Source of the DNA: Saccopteryx bilineata
Lineage: Eukaryota > Chordata > Mammalia > Chiroptera > Emballonuridae
Reading direction: 5' to 3'
DNA: 64,000 nt
Assembly: GCF_036850765.1 (NCBI RefSeq)
Contig: NC_089493.1
Coordinates: 190,791,140-190,855,139, forward strand
Position numbers and translations under genes: made by a program. Below the pieces are notes generated by a model that saw only the letters and a list, made by a program, of their open reading frames with translations, ran no database searches and was not told the origin of the DNA. This document shows positions 37,421-49,869 of this stretch, piece by piece (position 1 is the first letter of the stretch; each line of letters starts with the position of its first letter).

Positions 37421-38164
37421 GCCTGGCGGAGAGCTGACGAGCGGTGAGGGGGAGCAGGGATGGGGGTGCTTTCTTCACTTTTTGAACTGAATGATCGACC
37501 TTTTCTGAGGAGCCCAGCTTTATTTCAGAGTCCCCACAAGGCTGGCAGGACTCTGCAATCCAGGGGACCCTCGCTTGCCCGTGTTCCTGTTCATTGCAGA
37601 GTCTGTGCCAGTCGGGAGCCACGCCCTCTCAGCTAGAGTGCCCCTTGGTCCCATCTTCCCTGAGGCCAGCGGCTTGCCCCACCTCACTCTCAGCCAAGGT
37701 CGTGCTCATCTCCTGCCTTTCTCCTTCCCTCCCTTCTTTCCAGCCCCCTCTCTTGCTTCCCGTTCAGCCAGGCCGTCTCCTGAGTGCCCTTCTCACTCAT
37801 TCCCACAGCCTCCCCCTGAGAGGCATGGCAGGGAGGCCCCGGCACAGGTCAGACCCGGGGCCGAGGACACAGACTGCTCTCCCCCCACACACCTGAGGCT
37901 CCCCCCTGGGCTCCTCACCACCGCAGCCCTTCCCACAGCCCGAGCCACCCGGTCTTCGGATTCATCCTGCCGGCGTATGGGCACTTTCAAAGCCTTTTCT
38001 AATTGGTGTCTGTTCCCAGGGAGAGTCGCCTTCCGTTATGGGAAAAAGACCCTCTTACCAATTCCCTTTCCTTTTTGTCAGATACAGCAGCAGGTGTGTC
38101 TCTTGAATGAGGATGCGTTTTTTTTTCCAAATGAGTTTGCATTCAGTTAGCCACATATATTCTG

Positions 38165-38190
38165 TGTGTGTGTGCGCGCGCACACACACA
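38165..38190. repeat. 26-bp perfect palindrome TG5-CG3-CA5
   Basis: Five TG, three CG and five CA units make a self-complementary alternating purine-pyrimidine sequence able to form Z-DNA or a cruciform. Confidence 0.95.
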
Positions 38191-39072
38191 TGCATCTTAG
38201 TATATAAAGACATACACGCACACAGTTGGATTACCTAAACACAATATCCAATGTGCTAAAATTCCATTTCTGATGTGAATGAATAACATTTCTTTATGGG
38301 GCACTGTAAGGGCCCTTGAGACCATGTATTTAGAAATCAGCATCTCTCTCTCTCTCTCCTTTTTCCCTGTTCTTCCAAACATCAACTGACTGCAAAGGAT
38401 GCAGGTCAGACGTATCAAAGAAATCCCTGGTCTACGGCATGTCTGTGCTTTATTTTAAACCACCTTAAATATATCCTTATCGTGCCCAGCGCCCTCCAGG
38501 ATGCTAAAGGCCTCTGTTGCATAAGCAATTTTCCTATTCCGCGGTGGCTTATCTGACAGTTTCCCATTTACCTTCTACTTTATTATTGCACTCGACTTTG
38601 AATTTCTAAAACTCCACTGTGGGTTTAAAGGATCCTGAAGGAGGAAATCAGAAACCTAGATTAGCAATTACTATAAACCCGCAAGAAAGTGAGATGATTT
38701 TTTTTTTCCTTTCTTTTCTATTTGGGCCAAACCAAGACTTGAGGCTCGAGTGTAATCCAAACGCATCCCCCAAAATGAAGCTGATACCTTGGACAGCGCC
38801 CTTATCTTCCATGCCACTCTCTGCCCAACGTCACCACTTCATTCTCTCTGATTATGTTCCTACGGTGATGCCTTTTTTAACCGATTTCTGGGGAAATACT
38901 CTGACATCAAGGCTGAATGAGTGAAGAGTCATTTTCTTGCCGCCTTCCCTCTTGTCCGCTTTCATTGAAAGCAGCTGCACCAGGCTATTACGCCCACCTG
39001 CTGCACCACCCAAGTTCCCCGCGCCCACCCCGGGAGCTCCCTGCCCCAGGCGAAGATCGTCAGCATCTGTCC

Positions 39073-39841
39073 CAGTGCTGGTCAGCCTGGTCTCTACCGC
39101 CCACTAGTGGGCGTTCCAGCTTTCGTGGTGGGCGGTAGCGGAGCAACCAAAGTATAAATCAAAAGATAGATTTCATTATAGTAAGTTGTTTTATAAAGAT
39201 TTATTCTGCCAGACTTAGCAAAAATCAGACATAAAATATTGGGTAAGTAACTATTATTATATGCTTTAACTTGCTGTAACTCTGCTTTATAGATTTTATA
39301 AAGTAAAGTTACCCCCCTCCTTTTTTTTTCCTAATTTTTTTTTTTTTGTATTTTTCTGAAGCTGGAAACGGGGAGAGACAGTCAGACAGACTCCCACATG
39401 CACCCAACCGGTATCCACCCAGCACGCCCACCAGGGGCGATGCTCTGCCCACCAGGGGGCAATGCTCTGCCCCTCTGGGGCGTCGCTCTGCCATGACCAG
39501 AGCCACTCTAGCGCCTGGGGCAGAGGCCAAGGAGCCATCCCCAGCGCCCGGGCCATCTTTGCTCCAATGGAGCCTTAGCTGCGGGAGGGGAAGAGAGAGA
39601 CAGAGAGGAAGGAAGGGGGGGTGGAGAAGCAAATGGGCGCTTCTCCTATGTGCCCTGGCCGGGAATCGAACCCGGGTCCCCCGCACGCCAGGCCGACACT
39701 CTACCGCTGAGCCAACCAGCCAGGGCCACCTCCCTACTTTATAAATCACCATGACTGTGGAACCAGTGGGCGGTTAGAAAATTTTACTACTAACAGAGAT
39801 ACAAAAGTGGGAGGTAGGTATAAACAGGTTGCCTACCCCTG
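39073..39841. mobile_element. hAT-like MITE interrupted by a SINE
   Basis: Left end CAGTGCTGGTCAGCCTGGTC and right end (complement) CAGGGGTAGGCAACCTGTTT are imperfect inverted repeats; both arms also contain a GCCCACTAGTGGGCG-like or GGGCGGT motif near the end. The 8-bp flanks are ATCTGTCC (39065-39072) and ATCCGTCC (39842-39849). Without the SINE at 39334-39727 the element is about 375 bp and AT-rich inside. It has no coding capacity and I do not recognise a named family. Confidence 0.75.
39334..39727 (-). mobile_element. Rhin-1-like SINE nested in a hAT MITE
   Basis: Poly-T, then TGTATTTTTCTGAAGCTGGA at left; CGGGAATCGAACCCGGGTCC (B-box region) and AGCCAACCAGCCAGGGCC at right. It is antisense to DOCK2 and close to what looks like the family consensus. 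The host MITE reads on both sides. Confidence 0.88.
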
Positions 39842-40189
39842 ATCCGTCCTGACAACGGACAAAACGGGCTTCTTGGCTCCGAAACTCAGGAGGAGGAAGA
39901 GGCAGCGGCTGATGAAATGCCCGGGTGTCAGCTGCAATGACAGGGTGGCTCGGATGCGCTTGTCCTCGCTCACTGGGAGCCCGGCACGTCCCTCGGTGCC
40001 CCTCTCCCGTCCCCTTCCCCGCCACAGCTGCCATGTCTGTTCTGGGGAGTCCGCTCAGTTCTGCACAGCGGGGTCGCCCTCTGTAGTCCAGTCTGGCTGA
40101 GCCCCACAGCGGCAGCCTACATCATCATAAAGTGTGCCGCGTCCCGAGCAACAGACAATACGTAAACATTCACTTGTTCAGAACAGCGC

Positions 40190-40350
40190 TCCGAAATAAG
40201 TGCCGCTGTTCTCCCGTGTTACAGACGAGGACACCGAGGCCCCCAGAGGTGAGATCTGCTTCCCCAAACATCACAAAGGTAGTTGATGGTGGAGTCATTT
40301 TACAGAATCAGGCAGTCCAGCACCAGCGCCCTTTAACCACACTGTCCAGG
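40190..40350 (-). repeat. MIR SINE
   Basis: TTACAGACGAGGACACCGAG and the following CCCCCAGAGGTGAGATCTGC. Confidence 0.7.
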
Positions 40351-40509
40351 CGCTGGGCACTGAGCCTGCCGGGTGCTGTGCTGAAAGCATACACGTTCAT
40401 ATTTCCACATGGTCTCAACAGGTGGGCGTTGCTATGGCAGTTTTACACAACGCGCCTATCCAGTTCGCACAGCCAGTGAGGTTACGAGCTAGACAAAGAC
40501 ATGTCCTCA

Positions 40510-40720
40510 TTCGGCCGACATTTATTGAATATCTATTACGTCTTGTGCTCAGTGCCGTGGACGCGGCGGTGAGAACAGACATGGTCTCCACTCTCAGGAA
40601 GCTCTCGGTGGGGGAGGCGCCTGTTTGTCGGGTGACTCCATAGATAAAGACATCGCAAAGCTGGGCGAGAAGACAGAGCACGAGAGGCCAGTGCAGGGTG
40701 TCCGACCAAGCTGGGGGTGT
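40510..40720 (+). repeat. Ancient interspersed repeat (family unassigned)
   Basis: TTTATTGAATATCTATTACG, GAGAACAGACATGGTCTCCA; same family order as at 13918 and 24110. Confidence 0.5.
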
Positions 40721-41439
40721 GCTGGGCATGTGGTGGGGGCTCTTCCCACCCAGTGGGGCCCGTCTGGGGGAAGCCAGGCCGTCGTGGGGGTGGATGTCGG
40801 GGTGCAGAAGGGAAAAGTATTGTCAACAAAGGAACGGCATGTGCACAGGCCCGGCGGTAGGGGAAGCAAGGTGGGCTTGTGACCCCGGAACCAGGTCAGC
40901 GTGGCTAGAATGCCCAGGGTGACGGGAGGTGGCCAGAAACCACCTCCAGAACGAATGGGAAACTGTAGTTCATCTGACCCTAAAGCAATGCTCCAACCCC
41001 CAGACTCTTCCACTGACCACACTGTTACAGCAGAGCCCGAGCAGCCAATTCTCTTGTTCCGTGAAACAGTTGATAGAAGCGTGTTTTCTGGATCTCGGGA
41101 TCACGGTTTGTGTGGCAGGCAGACCTCATTTCTCACATCGCCGTGATTCACCGTCGCTAACATTCTCCATCATGGCCCCGTTTGCAAAGGAGTTCGGGCA
41201 GGTGGAAACCCTTGGAAACAGTGACGTGCTTTACACCCGGCTGTGTTGCTATCCTAATAAGCGCTCGTCAGGGGTGATGCATGTGTCTCTGGCGGGAGTT
41301 AATATATGTAAAGTGTTCAAAACGTTCGCCCGGCTCCGGGTAAACAACTAGATCAGTGTTAACTCTTGTTTTTTTGCTGTTCACCTTCCTCTTCTCTTTC
41401 TCCCCCGGGGCTTGGCCGGAGGAGGACGTGCCATCGTGA

Positions 41440-41692
<253 letters not shown>

Positions 41693-43964
41693 GAGGCTAG
41701 AAACTCCTGCCAGCATCCCTAATCCCCAGCCCATTTCCCCATAATAATATCTCCCTTCCATCTGCCGGGCTGCATTCAGGGGCTTGGCGGGAGGACGGGG
41801 ACATTTCTCCACGCGTCCGGAATGAGCTGGCAGGTCGGATTTGGTCAGTATTTTATCATGCTCTCCTGCCTGAGGCCAAGATTAAAACGGGCTTTTTCGC
41901 TGTGTGTCAGCTGGGCCCCTTTCTCAAAAGTGTGGGAATCCTGCTTCCCTACCTAAATGTTCCCCGAGGTGCGGCCAAAGGCCTACGCCTCCCTCCCCCC
42001 CACCCCTGCACCCCACCCCACTCCCCGCCACCGCCCCATCTCGCACCCGCCTCTCTGTCTGGAGCCTCCTCTGCCAGGAACACTTGGGAGATCCATATTG
42101 TCTAGAAAGAACCGGCCCTGTGAGGTGTCACCCTCAGTCGTGCAGCTAAGGTGACCATAAAATGGAGCCGGAGGCCCATCACTCGGGCGGGACCTGCGGA
42201 TCCTCCAATAGGAGGCTTTCCCGGGCGCGCAGGGAGCGGTGGGCAGCTTGTGGAAGGCCAGGGTCATCGGCCTCCAGGGTTTTCATTGGAAATCCTGTCA
42301 GACTTGCAGAGTGGGGACCATGTTCTGGACCCGCTCACTCTAGAAGCTTCGACAGTGGAATAAGCACCCGTTTCCACAGTGGGCTCCTGGCGGCACTGGG
42401 TAGTTTTATCCAGCTCAGGAAGGTGGGCACTTAAGCCCGCCCAAGGCTTCCCTAGAGGTCCGCCCCCACCCCCCGGCCACGCCCTCTTGTCCTCTCCACC
42501 CCGCCTTCTCCCTTGCATTTACTCCTAACGGGGCTCCTTCTGCATCCTCCCCCAGAACTTCTGCCCATTCTGTACCAGGTTTTGCCACCAGATCATTTTC
42601 TTAAAATGGGTACGTAGAAGGCATTAGATTCTAAACAGCTTTTCCTACAATTCCTTAGGCATCTGACCCTGCCCTTGCTCATTCGCTCTCCAGTCCTCAC
42701 CCAGTAGAGTCCAAACCCATCAGCCTCTTCTCATGCCCTGTGCCCTTCAAAGGTGTGGGCATCGGCTGGCTCAGGCGAAAGTCCTGGGAACAGGTGTGCT
42801 AAAGAAACACTCCAGGGGCCCAGAGGTCCTCGAGAGAGCTCCCGTCACTGCTGGGTTGGGTCCTGACCGTCGTCTGGTGGCCTCATGTCTTCAGAGGCTT
42901 GCCTGCAATGTAATGTCCCTGCCCTAAAGGGTTTCCTTATCATGACATCCCCGTGACGTGTTCCTGCCTGTTCTCCGTGAATGGGGTCGGCCGTGGGCTC
43001 TGCACTCTGGGTGTGTGTTCAGAGTAAGCATGCTCCCCATTTGCTTCTCTTCATTTCTCCCTTATCGAAAGAGACAGGACAATCAGGCTGACTAATGGGG
43101 CAGCGTCCCTTGTGCAAACCAGCTGGCGTGCTTGGCGGTGGCTCGGCGGTGGGGTGAGCAGAGCCAGACGTGGCCGTTTTGGGTCAGAGTAAACGGCCGT
43201 GGCAAGGAACGCAGGGAAGGGCCGAGGCCAGGACCCCGCGAGCCCCACACGGCCCCGATGGCTGGGTCCAGAGGGGACCCCAGAACTGGGGTCTGACATC
43301 CAGAAGGCCTTGTTTGTAAATGCATTCGTGCACGATGCCAAAATCAGAGTAGAGAAGGCCCAGAAGGTGGCACGGCGCCCTTTCTAAAACAGGTTTCTTA
43401 CAGGAACTGGCAGCGCTCAAAGGAAGCCTTCGCGGGGCCCCCGATCCCAGCTCACGCCGGCCCTCTGGCCTAACCCCAACGGCTTGTTCTCTTGCGTCCT
43501 GCCTATACTCGGCTTTTCCTTTGATCTCTACACCTGCAGAGATCCTGGGCACCCTGCAGCTGAGGGAGAGCAGTGGTTCCCTTGGGTACGAGAGACAGAG
43601 ATTTGCTCTAGGAGGACTGAGACTCTGAGGGCTCAGGGACAGTCTCGCATTCTGCTCCGAGTTCCCTTTGCAACACCAGTGCCAGATTTTCCCGTCTTCT
43701 CCGCTGGCCCAAGAAGCTATCGGTTAGCTAGCTGATGCGTCTGACCGATAACCTTCATCCATCCGGAGTCCAGTGTTTCAGCCCAGACCACCACCTGCGG
43801 ACAGGAAAGATTCAGCGAGGATGGCCTTGTTGGCCACACCGTGGCTGACATGACTGTGTCCCAGCCGGGGTGATGCGCCTCTTGTCCTCCTGCCTGGGGC
43901 TTAGGCGTTTCACCTGGGCCTCACGGCATGATCATCTGCTCATAGACCTGTCTCCATCATGAGA

Positions 43965-44060
43965 CTGTGAGCTCTCTGAGGGCCAGGGCTGGGCTCTGCG
44001 ACCTGAGCCCCTAGCTCCTGTTCCATGCCTGACAGGAATGCGCTGAGCACCACGCCAGGG
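43965..44060 (+). repeat. L2-like 3' fragment
   Basis: GACTGTGAGCTCTCTGAGGG and CATGCCTGACAGGAATGCGC. Confidence 0.6.
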
Positions 44061-44234
44061 TTCCCAGGACGAGGGGGAGCAGTTAGACTGCCAGCCTATC
44101 ACTGTCAGAGGGAGAGCGTCGGCACAGGGGAGGGGACACTGCAGTGAGTGTGTTTATAACGCAGGGAGGTGAGGGGCTGACCTCTGCCTGGGCTGTCGTA
44201 GAGATTCACTGAGGTTACACTGCTACCGAGGAGG

Positions 44235-44830
44235 ACAGTGTCAACATTGCCACGAGGATCGTTGTAACAAGCTTTGAGCGCTTACTGTGGGCCACGCTGG
44301 CCTGTGACATGTGTTTTCCCATTAACTTCTCCCAGCCGAGTACTCGATCAAGTAGATGCTGTTTTAAATCTCCATTTGATAGATGATAAATGAGAAAACT
44401 GAGACGCGGGTGTATTGGTCCTGGCCGGTTTGCTCAGTGGGTAGAGCATCGGCCCAGCATGCAAAAGTCCTGGGTTTGATCCCCAGTCAGGGCACACATG
44501 AGAAGTGACCATCTCCTTTTCTCCCCTTCCCTCTCCCCCCTCCTCCTCCCCTTCCCCCTCCCTTTCTCCCTTCTCTTTCTCTTCCTTTCTCATAGACAGC
44601 GGCTTGATTGGCTCAAGCGTGGGCCTCAGGCGCTGAGGATAGCTCAGTTGATTTGACCACCAGCCCCAGATAGGGGTGCTGGTGGATCCCAGTCGGGGCA
44701 TATATTGGGGGTCTGTCTCTCTATCTCCCCTCCTCTCATTTAAAAGAAAGAAAGATGTATTAACTTGTCCAGGGTTCCACAGCAGAGGAAAAAAAAAATC
44801 AAAGCAAGACTCAAACCAAATCTGTTTGAT
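44235..44830 (-). repeat. MIR SINE split by a younger SINE
   Basis: GATAAATGAGAAAACTGAGA on the left and TTAACTTGTCCAGGGTTCCA on the right are two consecutive parts of an antisense MIR, parted by the SINE at 44416-44743. Confidence 0.75.
44416..44743 (+). mobile_element. Rhin-1-like SINE, diverged copy, sense to DOCK2
   Basis: GGTCCTGGCCGGTTTGCTCA at the head, GGTTTGATCCCCAGTCAGGG as B-box region, A-rich end with AAAGAAAGA. TGTATT flanks both ends. The pyrimidine-rich middle (44520-44595) is expanded. Confidence 0.82.
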
Positions 44831-45389
44831 GCCAAAGGCTGTGGTCATTGCCACACAGAAACACAGCACCTGCCAGGAGCAGGAGGGGCCAGTCTGCCCT
44901 GGGCCATGCTTGACTGAGACCCTACTCCCCGGCCCACCCCGGAGGCTCAGGCGCAGCGAAGGGTCACCCTGCTCTGCACATCCCCCAGCACCGTGTCATT
45001 TCCCTCCCTGCAGGCTCTTCTGTGACCCTGAGACAAGTACTTATTTACCCCATTCCCTTCTCTGCTCCAAAGGCAAGGGCCCCTCATGAGGAGGAGGAGT
45101 CGTGCCAGCATTCACCACTGAGCAGCTCAGACATGGGGAAAAATGCTGTTTTCTCCCCCAAAGCTGCTTTCCAGCACCACGCAGCAGTCATAACAATGCC
45201 ACTAGCAGTCATCGCGAGAGGACGCCCCCGCGCCCCAGTGCACACGTGACCTCGTGCACCCTGGTGCTTTATGCACAACCTCTCCCCCCCCCCCCGTCCC
45301 CCTAGCCACCCTGGGCAGTAGGTACGCGATTGTATTGATTATATTGCTAGGGGACGACGCGCAGGCCAGATCTGTGCTGCCACCTGTTT

Positions 45390-45561
45390 TCCTGAACCGA
45401 GTTTCACTGGACTCCAGCCGGGCCGATCTGTTCCGTGCCGTCTAAGGCTGAGGCTGCTTCCGCGCTGCAGCGGCGGCGTTGAACGGTTGTGGCCGACTGA
45501 CGCGCGGAGCTTAGAATCTTTACTACCCGACCCTTCATAGAAAATGCTTGCTGGCCCCTGA
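45390..45561 (-). repeat. hAT-Charlie type remnant, CpG-rich
   Basis: Ends TAGAAAATGCTTGCTGGCCC then CTG; reading in antisense gives CAGGGGCCAGCAAGCATTTT followed by GGGTCGGGTAGTAAAGATTC, the order of a common ancient mammalian hAT end. About 13 CpG occur in 45421-45520, which is dense for a mammalian intron. Confidence 0.65.
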
Positions 45562-45875
45562 AATAAACTGTGAAACGGAGGATTAGAGCGACCGACTCGT
45601 TTTCTCCAAGTGGAGGAGGGAATAGAGGAATCATGCAGAGCCCAGACAGCCTAACAACAGAGCCCACTCTGATAGTCAGTCCCCTGGTTGTATTTCTTGC
45701 TGCCCCAGGCTGGACCCAGCTGACACCTAATCAGAGTAACCCTCACGCTCCAACTTCGGAGAGTACATGATGCACAAAAATGCTTAACAGGATGCGTAGT
45801 GTCGGGTGTGGTACGGGCGGACCAGCAGCCCGGACCCTCACGATTGGCCCGCATCTCAACTTATGTTCTTAGAAC

Positions 45876-45950
45876 CTCCCTCCCTCCCTCCCTTCCTTCC
45901 TCCCTTCCTTTTTTCCTTCCTGTTTTTTCTTCCTTCCTTTCTTGAACTTT
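45876..45950. repeat. CCTT/CTTC polypyrimidine tract
   Basis: About 75 bp of nearly pure C and T on the + strand. Confidence 0.9.
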
Positions 45951-47254
45951 CTGATCCAACTGAACTCCTCCCTCATTTGTCTCCACATTCCCACCCCCAC
46001 ACCTTCCCCCACTCCTTCTGCCCACCTGGCGCCCCTCCTTTTGGACACCCTCTGGGCTCGGGCATCTCCTTCCACACATCCTTCCCCTAACTGAAACACG
46101 CAGGAGATTCTCTCTTCTCTGTGCTGTATCCACACAAGCCTCCAGTCCTTCCCCTTGGTCCTGAGCCCACAGCAGTGAGGGAACAATGGCAGTGAGGATG
46201 ATATGTGTGAACCAGGGGGAGAGTGAACCCGGAACCCGCTCCCTGCCTTCCGTCACCTCTGAAGAGCCCGCTAACTAGACCAGGCCTGGCCCTCATGGGC
46301 CGGATCGAGCCTGCCGCAAGGTCTCTGCCCTTCGTCTGAGACGGCGCGCAAGCCCTGTAAACTCGGACCCACTGCTGCCTCATCTGTTGTAATAACTGAT
46401 GCTCACCGAGGGTGCTGCCAGTGGGCCTGGATGCTGTCTGTGCACGGCCACATTGAAAGGCGGTCCTCCACCTCCAGACCTCCTGGAGTTATTGTGGGGA
46501 CTTGGTCATTAAGGCTGAGTGAGGAGCCAGGAGCAGCCACGGGCTCCCTTGACCTGGGTGACCGTCACCACGGGCCTCCCTCCCTTTTGCCAGGAGCCAG
46601 GTTCTCATTTCGAGGTCAAATGGGAGGTGAGTGGACGGCATGACTTGGATGGACTCATCAGCGTGTGATATTGAAACAGGACAAGCCATTTTGCATTACA
46701 GTCCTTATGGACCTTCAACATAGTGACTAAGCCACGCACTCAAATGGGTGAAATGCTTCTTGACACTGAAAGTCAGCAGACAGAATACTCCCTGAGTTCA
46801 CTGTTACAAGATTTGGTAGGCCCGTTAGTGCAGACTTACTTTCAGGTCACTTAGCTCTTCTGATCTCTGACCATTAGAGTTGTCGCCAGTCTTGACTTTC
46901 TGAGGCATCAGCTTATGTAAATAGTACAGCTTCAGGTATGGCTGGATCCAGGGGCTCAAAAGTGGCATCAGGTTCAGTCTCTCTTGATCTCCTCCTCTCT
47001 GCTTTCCTCTGTATTGGTGTCCTTCTCAGGTAGGCTCTTTCCCTGTGGTCGTCTCCTGTAGTCCCAGGCTTACAACCTTCAATCTTCAAACAGACCAGAA
47101 AGACCGTGTGCTCAGAGTTCCAACACAGCCTCACTGGCTTTGCCAGGCCTGTGTTAATCCTGGGGACTGGGGTAATCACCAAACTATGGAGACAGGGATA
47201 CGAGGCAGGCAGAAATAACAGCTGCCTGTGACAACATGACACTCCTTGGAGATG

Positions 47255-47827
47255 CAGTGCTCTGCCTCATACCTCCGTGCCTTTGCACATGCTATGCCCT
47301 CTGCTCAGAATGCTCGTTCCCTTTTCATTCCCCTGCAAAATTGCAACATGAATGTTGAGAGCAAGCTCAAATGACATGGGCTGTGAGCCTTCCCTGATTC
47401 TCTGTTCTCTCTCTGCCTTTCCCTTTCTCTCTTTCCCTTTCCCTCTCTCCCTCCATTTCCCTCTCTGTCTCCCTTTCCCTCTTTCCCTCCATTTCCCTCT
47501 CTCCCTCCCTTTCTCTCGCTCTCCCTCCCTTTCCCTTTCTCTCTCTTCTTCCCTTTCTCTCTCTTTCCCTCTCTATCCCTCCCTTTCCCTTTCTCTCTCT
47601 TCTTCCCTTTTTCTCTTTCCCTTTCTCTCTCTCCCTTTCCCTCTCTCCCTCCATATCCTGTTTTCTCTCTCCCCCTTCCTCTCTCTCTCTCTCCCTTCCT
47701 CCCTCTCTCCCCCTTCCCCCCTCTCTCTTTCCCTTCCTCTCTCTCTCCCTTCCTCTCTCTCTCTCCCTTTCTCTCTCTCTTGCTCTTTCTCTCTCTTCCT
47801 TTCTCTCTCTCTCTCCTTTTCTCTCTC

Positions 47828-47872
<45 letters not shown>

Positions 47873-47995
47873 TACAGCACTTACCATCTGTTTTTCCTCC
47901 CCACTCTGAGAACTCCTAAGGAGCACACAGCGTGTCCTGTTCCGTTTTTGCCTCCCCAGTTCCCAGCACTAATCCCGGGGTTAACATAATGAACT
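47255..47995 (+). repeat. L2 3' fragment split by a long CT-rich array
   Basis: GCACATGCTATGCCCTCTGC before the array and CCAGTTCCCAGCACTAATCC after it are in L2 order. Confidence 0.65.
47400..47872. repeat. CT-rich array (CCCTTTCTCT-type units), about 470 bp
   Basis: Irregular CCCTTT, CTCTCT and CCTCC units run for 470 bp and end in a pure CT array (about 47830-47871). The frames across it are artefacts. Confidence 0.95.
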
Positions 47996-48053
47996 GACTC
48001 ATTTCCACATTCATCCTTCTAATGTTGTTGTTGTTGTTGATTTTCATCTCTGA

Positions 48054-48149
<96 letters not shown>

Positions 48150-48469
48150 TAAGTCCACTGCCCAGTGGGGAAGGTTGGCCCAGGCTGGGGGGCTCCGGGC
48201 TCCGGGGGGCTCCAGGGCTCTGTCCTTCCCCAGAGAGCAACTGGAAGCTCATGCATACTGAGGAAACTCCATTTTTGGAAGAAACCTCACATCTCTTTCT
48301 GGAGTGGCTATTTCTTTGATAGCGATGGAATAAGATGGATAAAAGAATCTTCTGGGTTGGGAAGAGAAAAACAACTCACCCAAATGTTCACTTTTGTTTT
48401 CTCTTAGCTATGGAAGGATTCTTGCTATGTTTTCCTATTTTCTTATTTAACTGATGACAGGTATTGATC

Positions 48470-48670
48470 ATAAGCAACATGAGCGGACACATGCAGGACC
48501 TGGACACCGTGCTAGGAGCCCGTCTGTGTTGTCTTGCTTAGTTGAGTTTACTCATTGGTCACGGTTTCACAGAGGTGGCTTCTGAGGCTCAGTCAGTCTA
48601 CTGTTCAAGGACACTAGGACAAGTTAGTGAGTGGACAAGCTGGGGCCCATACCCGGCTCTACCTGACCCC
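48470..48670 (-). repeat. MIR-like sequence
   Basis: GGTGGCTTCTGAGGCTCAGT, TTCAAGGACACTAGGACAAG. Confidence 0.6.
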
Positions 48671-48720
48671 AGCAGTAGATAGTGGACAGCAGCCAAGAAC
48701 ACGAGACTTAGAGTTAAGCC

Positions 48721-49034
48721 ATTGCTTTGGTTTTATTTATATATTTTTTGTGACAGAGACAGAGAGAGACAGAGAGAGGGACAGACAGACAGGAAGAGAG
48801 AGAGAGATGAGAAGCATTAATTCTTCATTGTGGCACCTCAGTTGTTCACTGATTGCTTTCTCATATGTTCCTTGACCAGGGAGCTACAGTAGACTGAGTG
48901 ACCCCTTGCTCAAGTCAGCGACCTTGGCCTCAAGCTGGTGAGCCTTGCTCAAACTGGCGACCTCAAGGTCTTGAACCTGGTTTCTCCATGTCCCATTTCA
49001 ATGCTCTATCCACTGCACTACCACCTGGTCAGGC
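48721..49034 (-). mobile_element. tRNA-derived bat SINE (second family), antisense to DOCK2
   Basis: GAGATGAGAAGCATTAATTC, TTGTTCACTGATTGCTTTCT and CACTGCACTACCACCTGGTC then AGG mark a full-length copy; head at right. Confidence 0.85.
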
Positions 49035-49059
49035 TATTTAAAATTTATTTATTTATATA

Positions 49060-49865
49060 TATTTTTTGGTTTTAACAGCTTATCATTTGCATACCATGCA
49101 AGTCACCTGAAGTGTACAATTCAGTGGCTTTTAGTTTAGTGTATTCACAGGGCTGTGCAACCATGGCCACCATCAATTTCAGGGCCTTGAGGTTACCTCT
49201 GGAAAGAAACCTCGGACCTCTTACCTCGTACCCCTTCTCACCCCTGCCTGCTTTCTGCCTCTCAAGATTTTCTGTCTCCTCTGGCCATTTCATATAAATG
49301 AAATGATACAATATATGGCCCCTTGTGGCAGGCTTCTTTCACATAGCATGTTTTCAGAATCCACCATGCTATAGCATGTGTCAGTAATTCCTTTTGTTAT
49401 TATTATTATAATAATTTTTGCCAAACACTATTCCACTGTTTTTGATATACACCATTTTGTTTACTCGTTCATCTGTTGATGGATTTATTTCCCCCTTGTT
49501 GACTCTTAGGAATGATGCTACTACTATGAGCATTCATGCACAGGCTTTTGCATAGATGTATGTTTACAGTTAGTTCTCTTGGGTAAATACCTAGGAGCGG
49601 AATTGCTGGGCCATGTGGTCAGCTACATCTCACCTTTTAAGCAAACACAAGACTCTTTTCCCAAGTGTCTGTACCAGCAGTGCATGAGGACTCAGTTCCG
49701 CCACATCTTCCTCAACACGCGCTCACGGCCGTCTTCCTGATTACAGCCATCCTAGTGGGTGTGCAGTGGTGTCTGGGTGTGGTTTTGATTTGCATTTCCT
49801 TGACAGCTAGGGCTGTTGAGCATCTTTTCATTCATGTGGGTGTTGTCCATTTGTATATCTTTGGA
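49060..49865 (-). mobile_element. Old L1 fragment, antisense
   Basis: GGTTTTGATTTGCATTTCCT, GGAATTGCTGGGCCATGTGG and CCACTGTTTTTGATATACAC are the typical antisense L1M landmarks in the correct order. Non-coding. Confidence 0.8.
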
Positions 49866-49869
49866 GAAA

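Noticed and set aside
39650..39727. tRNA-like sequence with A and B boxes
   Set aside because: It is the head of a SINE; the acceptor stem does not pair as in a tRNA gene. The same holds for the other SINE heads.
45421..45520. Possible CpG-island promoter
   Set aside because: The patch lies inside a recognisable hAT remnant and is shorter than a usual CpG island. Only its CpG retention is kept as a finding.
47352..47926. Long Ser/Leu/Pro-rich and Arg/Glu/Lys-rich frames
   Set aside because: They are translations of the CT-rich array in the two directions.
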